From Gracilariopsis chorda (taxonomy: Eukaryota; Rhodophyta; Florideophyceae; Gracilariales; Gracilariaceae), in assembly GCA_003194525.1 (NCBI GenBank), contig NBIV01000059.1, positions 234,847 to 298,846 of the forward strand: 64,000 nt of DNA, given 5' to 3'. Position 1 is the first letter of the stretch. Each line of letters begins with the position of its first letter. Positions 24,113 through 34,709 of this stretch are shown here, in pieces. The notes under the pieces are model-generated. The model was not told the origin of the DNA, did not search any database, and was given only the letters and a program-made list of their open reading frames with translations. The position numbers were made by a program, and so were the translations under genes.

Positions 24113-24752
24113 GATCGGTATGTCGGGGAAGGCTACCGTCTGGGGAGCATCGATGAGAAGCAGGTGGAAATACACTTGGATAGCTGGATAAGAAGTCCAA
24201 AGCGAGGTGGGCCGAGGCAGCAGCCAACTGCCGAGCCTCTCAGGGAACGATAGTGCGGTGCAAGCCTGCAGAGTCGAACATGCGAGGTAGGCGGAGCAAT
24301 TCAAGAATGCCCTTGTATGATATCCATATATCTTATAGCATCTGCCAACAACGAACAGGAAGTTCAATCCAGTGTACAGTGTGTCCTGAACTTGATCCTG
24401 TAAGGACCACGCGGTACTTATTATTCGTACAAGCAATGGCTACTGCACTAGGTAGCCCTCAGTCGTTCCTTCTTTGTTGCCCTTGGGTAGCAGGTCAAAT
24501 TTTGTAAGCAGCGATACTTCGTCATTGCTGGGGCCCTGGCATTTTTGGCAGTTCAACTCGAAGAGCTTCGCCAAGTGTGCACAGTGCAGCGAGTGCATCG
24601 CATCGGTGGAGCCGCCCCTTCTTTGCCCGGGACCCCCCGTCCACCCGCCCGTCTTTCCTTAAACACGCGGCTCGTTCTCCTCGCCCCTTCTTCCCCCCTC
24701 GGCCGCCCATTGTTCCGCAACATCCTTATCCCCATCATATCCTCTCCCCACC
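24113..24752. promoter_or_regulatory. Divergent promoter region, RAD50 and RING gene
   Basis: Intergenic space of 640 bp between two head-to-head genes, so it must hold both 5' regions. The last 130 bp before the RING start codon (about 24615-24750) are very C/T-rich on the coding strand, a common look for a 5' leader. No defined TATA box identified. Confidence 0.4.
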
Positions 24753-25253
24753 ATGTCTCGCAACCACAACAACAACAACTCCCGCTCTAATATCTCCGCC
24801 GGCACCTCGATTTTTACCGCCGCCGTCGGCCTCGTCGTCAGCCTGGTCGCAGTCGAACACGCCCACGCCCGCGAACATAACCGCGAGAGTATCGTTCAAG
24901 GAGTCGGGCGCTGGATTCGCGAAAGCGTTCTCGACGCCCCCAGACAGCGTCCGCGTTCCTCTCGCACAGCTCCACCACGCGCCCTCACTGCCGCAGAGGT
25001 AGCCGTCCTTCCCCTTCGTCGCTACTCACCGCACAATGCCCTGCATACCGATACCCCAGAAACTGCCGACGACGACCCTTCAGCCGAACACAAACCGTTT
25101 TGTGTTGTTTGTCGAGAACCTTACGATATTGGCGATACCCTCATGAGGATGCCCTGCTTCCATGAATTTCATGCCGAGTGCATTCGTGACTACCTCCACA
25201 CCACGGTCGGGCCTGTTTGCCCGATTTGTCGCCATCCTGTCTCAATCTACTGA
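24753..25253 (+). CDS. Small membrane-anchored RING-H2 protein
   Basis: Probable E3 ubiquitin ligase of 166 aa. The start is the ATG in 'accatgtct' at 24753. The N-terminus is Asn-rich, followed by one hydrophobic segment at about residues 19-36 ('SIFTAAVGLVVSLVAVEHA') that could anchor it in a membrane, then a basic Arg/Pro region. The C-terminal RING-H2 (about 115-161) has 'CVVCREPYDIGD', 'MPCFHEFHAECI' and 'CPICRHPV', giving the C3H2C3 ligand set, and it sits almost at the C-terminus. Such proteins recruit E2 enzymes through the RING. The substrate cannot be told. No intron needed. Confidence 0.85.
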   Translation: MSRNHNNNNSRSNISAGTSIFTAAVGLVVSLVAVEHAHAREHNRESIVQGVGRWIRESVLDAPRQRPRSSRTAPPRALTAAEVAVLPLRRYSPHNALHTDTPETADDDPSAEHKPFCVVCREPYDIGDTLMRMPCFHEFHAECIRDYLHTTVGPVCPICRHPVSIY

Positions 25254-26778
25254 GCCTTCTCTCTTCGTCTACATAGCGCTTTTATGCGCATATATCCCGT
25301 GCATATGCTTTGCTCAACACCACTTTCTAATGTTACCCAACCTACGCCATCAGCCATCTACATCCAATTCTTTGTTGTACTTGTCTAGAATAGAACTCGC
25401 AAGTAGCTGTGATATTTGCGCATTCCCCCATCATACCGTCAACATCTTGTTTGTAACATTACCTTAAGCTCCCTGCCACTTCCAAAGCACTTGCAATATC
25501 TTCATGCTTGCCGATATCGCGGCTCACTTTATTGGACGGCAACACATATACAGACACTCAGCTATTCGTCGTCGAATGGCCATCATTAATTCGATCCTGA
25601 GAAACCAGGCGCATTTTAAAAGGGCAGCGTCTTAATCTGCATTTCAGTTTAGGGACTTCCTTGCCAATTGCAACCATCGCTCTTGCTGTACAACAAAACC
25701 CAATGCGTAAAACCATCAGCGCAAGCCTCGTTGCGTCAACCTCGGCACGCACGTGAGACGAGCAACCCGTTCAGTGATCTGCGTAGGGTACATCCACCTC
25801 GCCAATCACTTCCGTCCTTTTCTTTTGGGAAGTAAAGAATGCTCGTCTCTATCATGATCACAAGTCCTCAATACTTGATAGGGATGCGCAAGAATGTCAT
25901 AGCTTTAATGTCTAGTGGTGGGTCTTTTGAGTTGCCTTCCTATTGTACACACCGAAGGGTACCGTTGGTACCAACGATAGTTGCACTTGCACACTAGCGC
26001 TCAAACCAATCGCCCCAACGCGAGGGTTTAGTTCGCCTGTTCTCCACCAAGTGAGTACAAAGTTGCAGGTCCATGGGTTGTGGATTAGGATTACCTACAA
26101 GCGTTGTTTCAGAGATAGCGCCCCAGGGCCATACTTCAGTCGGAAAGCTCTCCACAGGCCCAGGCGTACCTGCGGAGCTTAACAAAACATCGTAATTATA
26201 ACATCGCGCAGAGGTAAATGCGACGCGTTCTTCAACTTGATTGTCTCCGTCTGAGCTACCTTCGTAGAAACACTTTATTCGATAGAATAACCTCAAACTG
26301 AGAACTCCATTGCTCTCTGCAGATGGATTGAGGTACCGCGGTGCGCTTCTACATCATTAATGTTTAGAACATGACCGGTTCGCAAGCAGGTTGAAGACGT
26401 ATTGACTGAAATCATGACTTTCTTCAATAACAATAAGCGATCAGAACAATACAAGGCTGTCTTGTACGAGAAACGAAGGTTCTTATCAGCCGGAAGCTCC
26501 GCGTTGGGCGTCAGATATCCATGTCGAAGACTGCAATGCGACCAAAGTTAAAGAATTAGAACGGATAAGTGTTTTCGGCGTAGGAAAGGTGGTTGAGCGA
26601 TTGGAACGGACGAGGTTGGCGATTGGCAAGAAGTGGATGTGAGTTGGTGACCCCAGGCGTACTTTGTCGGATGAATAAAACTGGAGTTGCTCGGCAACGT
26701 GAACGCGGTGCCCATGTCTCCAAGATGCCGCAAAGAGCGGATGGTCAGAAAACTGCATAGCAGACGAAGTCACTACCG
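25254..26778. other. Convergent intergenic region, 1.5 kb
   Basis: This lies between the 3' ends of the RING and bZIP genes. It contains a perfect 14-bp palindrome 'cgttggtaccaacg' at 25963-25976. A minus-strand frame at 26836-26486 overlaps the end of the bZIP gene in another frame and has no domain, so I do not call it. Confidence 0.5.
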
Positions 26779-27648
26779 TCATGGTGTAGGAACGGATACG
26801 TTGTGCTTTTCCAGGGTGCTGCGCATGGTTTGACATAGAGCCTTGAGTTCTAGGATGGCGCTGTCCATTTCTTTCTTCTTATCACGGTATCGTTCTATGG
26901 ATGATTGCAGGTGCATGTTTCTGTTGCGTCGCTTGTCTCTGGAGCGTGCGGCACTCTCGCGGTTACGAAGCATTCTTTTCTGACGAGCCATTTCTTCAGG
27001 GCTAAACGTTTGCTCGGGTACAACAGCTGAAGCGGTCGAGGTCCGGCGTTTGGACTTGGATAGTTCGTTTAAACGAGGATTCTCCTCGGCAACAACGGCG
27101 GCATGAAAATCGGCTACGAGCGCCGCGGCGCCGGGTGGCGGCAGTGGCATGACACCCATAGGGGCAATACGCACAGCTCTCCTGGGGGCTTGTAGCGGCA
27201 ATGAAACGAGTGGATGCGGCAGCAGATGTGGAGCAGCTAGTGCAGGGAATGGATAAGCGGCGCCTAGAGCAGGGGCAAGGGGAATAGTTGCAAGCGCATG
27301 CGAGGAGGCTCCGAGCGCGGGTGCGAGGGGTTGGGCGACATCGATCTTGGTCGCGGATTTGACACGAATGCTAGACTTGCTCTTCGCCGGCTTTCGGCAA
27401 AAGGGTACGTGGGGAAGCGTGGGGTCGGTGGTTTGCGTTGGAGAAGCGGTTGTGGTGTCGAAGGTTATCTGAGGGTCGGACGCAGTCTTGACGGGAGAGC
27501 CTTCGTCTGGAGGCGATTCCCTTGGCGCTTGCGCGTCGGACGACGGCGCGCTGGACGGTTGTGTGTCGGGCGCTTGTTGAACGCACGGAGACTCGGCCAT
27601 GGTGCCGGCGGCGCGCGACGCGATGGCGGCCGTGTTCGTAGATGTCAT
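26779..27648 (-). CDS. bZIP transcription factor
   Basis: DNA-binding regulator, 289 aa, single exon, ATG at 27648. The N-terminal ~200 residues are Ala/Pro/Ser/Thr-rich and probably disordered, with activation-domain character. The bZIP occupies roughly residues 215-285: the basic region 'RQKRMLRNRESAARSRDKRR' contains the invariant N-x7-R (Asn of 'NRES', Arg of 'RSR'). It is followed by a leucine-zipper heptad stretch with 'LQSSIERY', 'MDSAILELKAL' and 'MRSTLEKH'. The zipper has Leu, Ile and Met at its a/d positions and is short. The protein ends soon after, as in many algal bZIPs. Target genes and the exact subfamily cannot be assigned. Confidence 0.9.
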   Translation of the reverse strand: MTSTNTAAIASRAAGTMAESPCVQQAPDTQPSSAPSSDAQAPRESPPDEGSPVKTASDPQITFDTTTASPTQTTDPTLPHVPFCRKPAKSKSSIRVKSATKIDVAQPLAPALGASSHALATIPLAPALGAAYPFPALAAPHLLPHPLVSLPLQAPRRAVRIAPMGVMPLPPPGAAALVADFHAAVVAEENPRLNELSKSKRRTSTASAVVPEQTFSPEEMARQKRMLRNRESAARSRDKRRNRNMHLQSSIERYRDKKKEMDSAILELKALCQTMRSTLEKHNVSVPTP

Positions 27649-30316
27649 GAAGCAATTCGAGCGGCTATGTAGCCTTTGCCCACGTTTGCAGCGCCTGCGC
27701 TTTCGAATAATAAAAAAAGCGCGCTGCCGTCCGGCATTGTTGACCTTTTCTAAATCTGTAGACTTCGCTTAGAAAATGCAGCTCGCGTCACCCTCCGTTG
27801 GTAGACCTAGGGGGTTAGAAAGATGGTTGGCAGCTTGCAATCTTTCCCTTACACAATAAGAAACAGGTGGCTGTACCAACAGTACCGACGGTATCCTCCC
27901 GTCGATACCTTTGGTGCCAAAGATAACGCGGCAAAATGGTTTCGCAACCCGAGATGCACAGAGTTTCCGGTTGTGAGAGCCTTGTTCACCGCAATGTCCT
28001 GCACGAAGTAGCCTTTTTCTTTACTGATCTCCACAGGGGAGCCCTTCCGTCAACTACGGGAATTTGTTATGCACCTTACTCACACGCATTCCCAAGCCTC
28101 ATGAACGTTTGTGGAGAACCCCATGTATCACAACACCTCTTGTAGCCCAGCCTCACCCCACGGAGGGCCACGCAAACAAGACAAACTGACCTTGTACATC
28201 GCCAATGGTTTTGGTTACAGCTCTTTCGCAACGATCTTGGCATGAAAAAGTCTTTGTATTTTTCTGCCTTCGCGCTTTGTTGAGCGATGTCGCTTAGCAT
28301 GCTTTAACCCTTTGAGCAGAACAAATCCACGGAGCAGAGCAACAGACAACATTCTATCTACCGTTGGGGAAGAGTATGGCATATGTTCTAGGAAATTTGT
28401 AAGCGTCTGGCGTTGTCAAGGACTTTCCTGAAGTTAACGAGCTCTGCCTCCGAGTTCTACTTTGCTATCGTAAAAGGAGGGTCGAGGGCTCATACGATAC
28501 ACAGATGCAAAAGCAGAAGTGTATGTGTATGCAGTCTATGGGCTACAAATACTAGTCACTCCGAATCTACAGAACAACCACCAATCTGAATCATGACACA
28601 AACCTCCAAAGCAAGGCCAGAAGAAACACAGGCTTATTGTCTCTCAATTTGTCACATAAGTCTAAAAACCCCTTGAACTACTCGATAAAGAACACCAAAG
28701 AACGCGTCGGGCTTTATACTTTGCTAATGAAAGCTTCACTCTGGAAACACGAAAAGCTTTTGCAATACCGAGACTACGACGGTTCAGAAGGATGGACACC
28801 GTCCATCTTTCAAAACCGCCGTTAGAAATGTATTATTACTCTCTCTTACTCTTTATTTTGCGCTTTACAGATGTCTGATTGCTGAATCACTTTAGGAACG
28901 TTGCGTTCTTAAAGGATATCTCTCCCCACAAAAAAAGATTAAACGAGCAACTGAAATAGTACTATTTTTATATTCAATGAACAAATATAGAGCGAAAGAA
29001 GAGAGTGCTGACCGGCCTGGGTTGTTTGAGAAGAAGAATACGCATATTATACGAGTTCTAAAAACTGCTCGGTTTACATCGAATATCAAGCCAACTGAAA
29101 ACAGTTAGCTTTCATTCCTTCAAACTCAATGAAGACTGCATTCCCAATAACATTTATGTTCAAACTTCTCAGGGATCCAGCAAAACCCAGAGCTGATCCT
29201 CCTGACTATGATAGTCTTCTGCAGTAGCGCTCGAAAAGGACGAGGACGGCCAAAACGACTCTGGCCCAGGGAGATATTCCTCTTTTTCGAAAAAGCAAAG
29301 CCTCGACTTCGACTGTGTCTAGTCAGTAGCTAGAACATGATCAGACAAGTTGCTGGTATATATGGAGAGAGGTTTCTTTTCTCAAATCAAACCCTACTGT
29401 AGTCTCAGAGTGAAAGTCTGTAGTGGATCTTGCGTTGTAGTCTGGAGAAAACCAAAGTTTCGTGGATTTTTAATACCCATACATCGCCAAGGGTAAAAAG
29501 GAAACTGAGAGCAGGATATTGTCAATGCTTCTAGATGGCGGAAATGTAGTAACTGCAATTCGAATTGCCTTGTTGAGCGATTTAGCTGGCTACTCTCGTG
29601 AACGAAAAAGGCAAAGCCGAGAAAGGCGTGAAAAAGGCGAGGGCCCCGGAACGAAACGCATGAGCAGTCGGGTCTTTCCGCAAAAGTTAACGCTCTTTTA
29701 CCATGTCGTTGACTTTAGCTAGTGAGTTTAGCACGGAGCCAGCAGCGGTTTTCGGCTATATTTTAGTGACGGAGACCAAGACTACTGTCACGGGACGGAG
29801 AGAACCAGTCTTCATCACGCATTGCCCACAATGTCGGTGGCTGGAATGTCAGAGCTAGTTCATCTAAGATGACCTGACAAAGATAGTTCTGCCTTGGCAT
29901 CGGAATAAGGTGTCCTGAGCCCATAACGTACAATATCGTGGCCCTCAAACTGTAGCACTTCTGAGGAAAGAGAAAGCTACATGCCATGATGACATGCGCC
30001 TAAACATACAGTACGTACAACATATACGGTTGTGAGATGACAGACTTACAACGGTATAAATTGCATTGTACCGAACTACAAATGCAAGTGACCGCGAGCA
30101 CGGACAAAAGCGTACTGTTGCATCAATAATAAAACATTGCTGTACAAAGAGATAGCTAACTGCGACGTCTTTTTTGAACCTTTTCGGAGTCGTGTAATGA
30201 CTGGGACACATTTGCCAGCCCTATTATACGACCAAAAAACACTTGACGCTGGGCGGTGAAGCCGTCTGTGCAAACCATAATCTTTGTCGCCGCTGTTCAT
30301 CCGTCTTTTTCTCTAC
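27649..30316. other. Intergenic, 2.7 kb, divergent
   Basis: It separates the bZIP start (-) from the TPM-RING start (+), so it contains both promoters. 'aataataaaaaaa' at about 27706 is a TATA-like element 55-60 bp above the bZIP ATG. 'ctgtaccaacagtaccgacg' at 27871-27890 is a variant of the recurring GGTACC-type motif. 28.5-29.1 kb is A/T-rich. Short frames here lack support. Confidence 0.5.
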
Positions 30317-31669
30317 ATGCGGTCTCATCTCGTTTTCTTGTGGGTTCTTTCCATTTCTTTGGTCTTGGGGTTATCCCCAGATAAACTTCCTAGTCCACAG
30401 GAAGACCCTGCTTCATGCGGAAGAACCAACCCATCCGCTGTATGTGACCCTAGCGGTTACCTTCCACCTTCCGCAGCGGATACCGTAGATGGAATCATCA
30501 ATTTTATCCATGATGGGTCACATGGTTTTAACAAAGTCCCTTGCGGTTCCTCTGGTCCTACAGGCGCTCAATTAGCAGTAGCTGTAGTGCCCTCGCTTCC
30601 CTTTGGACTTGGTTCCAAGCCAGACAGGGCATTTCAACTTGCGAAGGATTTTCACGACAGATGGGGCGTTGGGGATGCCACTTGCCAGAATGGAGTGGTT
30701 CTTGTCTTGGCAATTCGCGACCGGTCTGTTGGCTTGTCTGTTGGAAGGGGTGTCAAAAACATTCTCACAGATGATATGGTGTCTGGGATAATCAACAGTA
30801 TGAAAGGAAAACTTCGAGATAAGGACTACGGAGGGGCTTTGGAAGTTGGCGTAACAGCGATTGGAAACATTCTTAGTGGAGGAAAACCACCTAAGGAATC
30901 TTCTGGTTGGGGAGTATTAGGTTTTTTATTCTTTGTGGTGACTTGTTGTGGAATCGGATCATGCTTTGATCGTCGGAAACGGCGTCGTTATGCACGTTGC
31001 AAGCAGGTTTTGAGAAGCATTGACGAACAACGAGCGGCAGCGAATGCAGATCGGTATGTTACCACAAGTTGTCCAATTTGTTTGGAGGACTTCCCGAATG
31101 CATCGAAAAGCCAGGGAACAGCTGGTTCGTCCAAAGAAGGGGATGAGACAGGTACAGGCACATCTGCAACGAAAACTGTTCGAACTGTTAAGGCGGGTAA
31201 CCCTGAGGCTCCGGAAACCACAGATGAAGAGACGGAAGCAGAAAGAGTTCTACCGTGCGGTCACAAATTCCATGACAAGTGTATCGTAGAGTGGTTTTCT
31301 GGAACACAAGGGGCTAACACACTTTGTCCCATCTGCAGACAGCCGATTTCAGAAGAGAGAGATGTAAGGATAGAAAACAGAACGAATTTCGGCTCACCAA
31401 GTGGTTGGGACGTCTACGATCCAGAATACAGATTCCGTATGGAAAGGGCTCAGTTCTACTATCCTGATTACATAACGTGGGGCATGATTAACTCTTGGGA
31501 TCATGATCGTTACCGGAGCGACCACTCACTAGCTACGAGCAATGCGTTTGTAGCTGTGGACCCTGTTGTTGTTGCGGAAGCCGCGCGGGCATCTGGTACG
31601 AGTGGAAGTACTTTTTCGTTTGGTGGCGGTTCAAGTGCTGGAGGAGGAGGTGGTGGTGGTGGCTGGTAA
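30317..31669 (+). CDS. TPM domain, transmembrane segment and RING-H2 protein
   Basis: Membrane protein of 450 aa, no intron. I use the ATG at 30317, which gives a clean signal peptide ('MRSHLVFLWVLSISLVLGLS'). The open frame extends 11 codons upstream without an ATG. Residues ~45-185 form a TPM (TLP18.3/Psb32/MOLO) domain: 'LAVAVVPSLPFG', 'AFQLAKDFHDRWGVGD', 'NGVVLVLAIRDRSVGLSVGR' and 'YGGALEVGVTAIGNIL'. A membrane helix lies at ~199-217 ('VLGFLFFVVTCCGIGSCF') with a basic flank. The RING-H2 starts at ~252 ('CPICLEDF'), carries a ~55-residue acidic loop, then 'LPCGHKFHDKCIVEWF' and 'CPICRQPI' at ~337. The C-terminus is 'SFGGGSSAGGGGGGGGW', like the tails of bacterial YgcG-type TPM proteins. 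Predicted role: E3 ubiquitin ligase with an extracytoplasmic TPM sensor. That combination is inference. Confidence 0.85.
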   Translation: MRSHLVFLWVLSISLVLGLSPDKLPSPQEDPASCGRTNPSAVCDPSGYLPPSAADTVDGIINFIHDGSHGFNKVPCGSSGPTGAQLAVAVVPSLPFGLGSKPDRAFQLAKDFHDRWGVGDATCQNGVVLVLAIRDRSVGLSVGRGVKNILTDDMVSGIINSMKGKLRDKDYGGALEVGVTAIGNILSGGKPPKESSGWGVLGFLFFVVTCCGIGSCFDRRKRRRYARCKQVLRSIDEQRAAANADRYVTTSCPICLEDFPNASKSQGTAGSSKEGDETGTGTSATKTVRTVKAGNPEAPETTDEETEAERVLPCGHKFHDKCIVEWFSGTQGANTLCPICRQPISEERDVRIENRTNFGSPSGWDVYDPEYRFRMERAQFYYPDYITWGMINSWDHDRYRSDHSLATSNAFVAVDPVVVAEAARASGTSGSTFSFGGGSSAGGGGGGGGW

Positions 31670-32445
31670 CAAAGGACGGCATTGGATTACGTCAAATGGA
31701 ATAGAAGTTGTAACTTGCACTGCAATTCCTCTTCACAGGATACAGAGTATGACTGATTGAAACAATGCACAGCACATCATTTGAACATAAGAACAAAACG
31801 AGCACTATAACGTGTGGACTGGGCCAAGGATGATGCTGCGCAAAGCTGACGGTAAGGATCTGGTTATTTCTTGACTCATTTGCTGGGGGAACCACTGGGG
31901 ACTTCGGAGACATTGATTAGAACGTGATCGCGTTTATCACCAGAAATCTTTGTGGGTTCCATGATAGTAGAAAAGCGCGTTCCAGTTTTGCTCCGCTGTT
32001 TTGTATACGCATGTCCAGTGTAGACGGGGTTCTGGTGAGAATAACCCTATGACAGGAGCTACTGCAACATGGGAGGCACATGTTGACAAAGACACACCAG
32101 TGAAAGCTACAAATCAAACCTATAGGGTCGGACGCATGGACTCTCCTCTATCGGCCCTTTACCTCTTCCGGTGAGTGCAGTAAATGCTAACAGTATATAC
32201 AGTTACAATGTTAAATGAATCATCGGGACTCTAGAACCACAAGGAAATACATCAAAACTCCTACCAAGCACTATGTGAAAGTAGCACCGCCTACAATATC
32301 ATTATGTCCGCTGCCTGCGTTTTGTGCGGGAAATGTAGTTGGGCGACACCATGAAGCATATCGCAGAGTGTACGACTGGGATTTCGAAATTCGTCTAGTC
32401 GAGATGTCGTTGCGGGTTAAACGTATTTATGCTGGTGAACTAACC
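31670..32445. other. Convergent intergenic region
   Basis: This lies between the 3' ends of the TPM-RING gene (+) and the NT-C2 gene (-). Short frames only, none supported. Confidence 0.5.
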
Positions 32446-33621
32446 TCATCTCCTGGCCAATCTGAGTGCCTGTATGAGCTCGTCCTTCTCCAACGTGATA
32501 ATAGCTAAGGCCATTTTCGCCTCGCGCAGGTCGCGAACAACATCAGAGTAAACTGGCTCCCTCCGCAACATTGCCGTGACCTCATCAAGCTCTTTCTTCA
32601 AGCGCTGGTTCTCTATGGTGAGCCGTTCATTGGACTCCTCACTTGCAGTGTTGTCAGCAAGTCTAAGACGGGACTCAAGATCGTCCAAGCGACTGAGCAA
32701 ATCGGTATTGGTCCGTTTCAAGGAACGATTCTCTTGTCGCAGCCTTTCAAACTCGGCCTGGGTAGGCCCCTGGCCGTTCGTAGCACCAACCTCGACATCT
32801 GACTTTTGACGTGAGCCAAACTTGTAGGAGATGCCTTTAAAGGGAGAGGGGTCACGCTTTGGCAACTTCGGTGAAGCGGAATACTTACGCTGAGGAGGCG
32901 GTTGAGTGCGGGGCACTTCGGGGATGGCAGGGCTAGATGTAGCAGGCAGACGCGGCTTGGTTTGGATATGCTTTTGCGGCTGCGGGGCGGGCTGCGTTTG
33001 CAGCGAGGCTGAGATAGAGCCGTCGACATCAAGATCGTCTAAATCAGCAATGTCGGTATCGAGCTCAGTATGATCATCCATTCCAGAATTAGAATGGACG
33101 TCAGAATCATATTCAAACTGAGAGGAACCAACTGAGGCCGTGCCGCGAGACTTGCGGCGAACCTTAGCTTCGCCCAGAAAGGTGGAAGAAATCTTCATGA
33201 TAAGGCGGCCACCGCTGGACATGGAAGCGCCAACGCGCTTGGAAAAGGATGGGATTTCGACGTAGTCAGAGAAGTTAAGCTCGATTTTGGCGAGAATCTT
33301 TCCGCGCTCATTGTTCTGACGCACGTTGAGCTTGTAGGCCTTGGGTTCGAACTGGGCGTTGTCGCGCTTCTTCTTGAAAAGAGTGGCCTCTTGCACAAGG
33401 GACTGGCCAACGAAATGTGCCATACGGGTTTGCTTATCAACGCGGACAGGCTTGGTGGCTAGGAGCTTTGGGCCGCGCTCCCAGGTGACACAGACGTCAC
33501 CGGTGGTGGTGAGCTTGTCGACGGACTCGAAGTTGATCTCATACTTGAACTTGAAGCCCTGCTTGTTGATGTTACGCACGGAGCCGGCTTTGGAGATGAG
33601 CTTCGAGGAGGAACGCTTCAT
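32446..33621 (-). CDS. NT-C2 domain and coiled-coil protein
   Basis: 391 aa, single exon, ATG at 33621. Residues ~10-155 fit an N-terminal C2 (NT-C2/EEIG1-EHBP1) domain: basic start 'GFKFKYEINFESV', 'GDVCVTWERGPKLLATKPV', then 'ATLFKKKRDNAQFEPKAYKL' and 'GKILAKIELNFSDYVEIPS', the 'E-x-N-x-x-D-Y' signature of the family. The middle (160-285) is Ser/Pro-rich and acidic. The C-terminal third is a coiled coil with heptads ('FERLRQENRSLKRTNTDLL', 'LTIENQRLKKELDEVTAML'). NT-C2 proteins link membranes to the actin or endosomal machinery in animals and to plastid or nuclear movement in plants. The role here is unknown. Confidence 0.8.
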   Translation of the reverse strand: MKRSSSKLISKAGSVRNINKQGFKFKYEINFESVDKLTTTGDVCVTWERGPKLLATKPVRVDKQTRMAHFVGQSLVQEATLFKKKRDNAQFEPKAYKLNVRQNNERGKILAKIELNFSDYVEIPSFSKRVGASMSSGGRLIMKISSTFLGEAKVRRKSRGTASVGSSQFEYDSDVHSNSGMDDHTELDTDIADLDDLDVDGSISASLQTQPAPQPQKHIQTKPRLPATSSPAIPEVPRTQPPPQRKYSASPKLPKRDPSPFKGISYKFGSRQKSDVEVGATNGQGPTQAEFERLRQENRSLKRTNTDLLSRLDDLESRLRLADNTASEESNERLTIENQRLKKELDEVTAMLRREPVYSDVVRDLREAKMALAIITLEKDELIQALRLARR

Positions 33622-34709
33622 AGTGGGGAGGGTGTTGTGTTGTGAACGGTGATGGTTGTGGGAGCGTAGCGACGGACAAAGTTAGGGAGCAGCTATGGGA
33701 ATGTGGAGGCGGGTGTTAGAAGGAACGAGGACGGCCTAGAGAAAGGAGGCGGGGGAGGAGGGGAGGGGAGGGGAAAAAAGGGGGGGAGGCGGGGGGGGGG
33801 GGGGGGGGGGGCTGGGTTGGGCAATACCGATAGCAAGGTGAGTGGGGAGTGGGGAGGGCTGTGGGTGGTGGAGCCGTGGGCATAAAACGGCACGGAGTGT
33901 GAAGCGCAAGAAGGCTGGTCGGACGCGGTGATGCAGACGCATCGACATCATGGCTGGCACCCATCCAACGCGGCTGGTCGGCCTCCACTGAGTCTCAGCC
34001 GACTGTTCAATGGCCAGTTCATTGTTGACGTTCTTATTTTCTGGTTTCTTTTGCGGCGCGTTCTGAAACGGCACCTTTGTGGCGCACATGCTTACAGCGC
34101 ACTGCGACGTGCGCCGAACTGTGGCGCCCTACTAGGGTTTCAGTTGTGCTGTACCTACTAGCACGAAGGGTACTGTATATACGGAGGTAAAGGGTTAGAT
34201 TGCTAGCGATAGCGATTGCTACCCTTCGTACTACCTTCGTATCTACCAACGGTACCAACGGGTCAACAGCGCCTTCGCCATTACATCCATGCCAGAATAC
34301 CTGCACTTTGATAGATAACTTACATACCCTTGGTGCCTTTGTTGCTTCACTCCTTCTCTGCGCGGCGCTGGCTGCGCCACCTGCCTCGTCGTCTCGTCAC
34401 GTCTCGGGATCCGTGCCGTTTTGGTGTCTTCCTCTCCCCAAACCACCCCAAAAAGGGTTGCTCTCCCCTTGTACACCTTGGATCACGACGGCCGTCACAT
34501 CCTCTACGCCTCTACGTCTCCTGTGGTGCAGCGATGAGCATATTCGCATTGCCATTACCTTCAGCCTTCCGTCCTGGGTAGCGTCGACTGCCCACACACA
34601 TCTGTGCTGCCAATATATTCCGGTCGAGTGCAGGCTTTAGCGTCCGTCCAAACGCTTCTGAAATCCAAATCTCAAGCGAAACATCTGCTATCATACTGCA
34701 TCCCTTTGC
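33622..34709. promoter_or_regulatory. Promoter region of the NT-C2 gene with poly(G)
   Basis: About 1.1 kb between the NT-C2 start and the 3' end of the Sel1 gene. From 33700 to 33860 the + strand is almost all purine and includes a 21-G run. On the coding (minus) strand this is a long pyrimidine tract 80-240 bp above the start codon. Further up, 'accaacggtaccaacgg' at 34246-34262 repeats the GGTACC-type motif. No gene seen. Confidence 0.5.
33791..33811 (+). repeat. Homopolymer of 21 G
   Basis: Uninterrupted G run, flanked by other G-rich tracts (33751-33789), 170 bp above the NT-C2 start codon. It could form G-quadruplex or triplex DNA. The exact length may be affected by sequencing of homopolymers. 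Confidence 0.8.

Noticed and set aside
24577-25002. 141-aa Pro/Ser-rich plus frame
   Set aside because: Out-of-frame overlap with the RING protein and its leader. The RING frame has the conserved ligands.
26486-26836. 116-aa minus frame below the bZIP gene
   Set aside because: Overlaps the bZIP end in another frame and has no recognisable feature.
27298-27672. 124-aa Arg/Gly-rich plus-strand frame
   Set aside because: Exact antisense shadow of the bZIP gene's Ala/Pro-rich N-terminus, with no domain.
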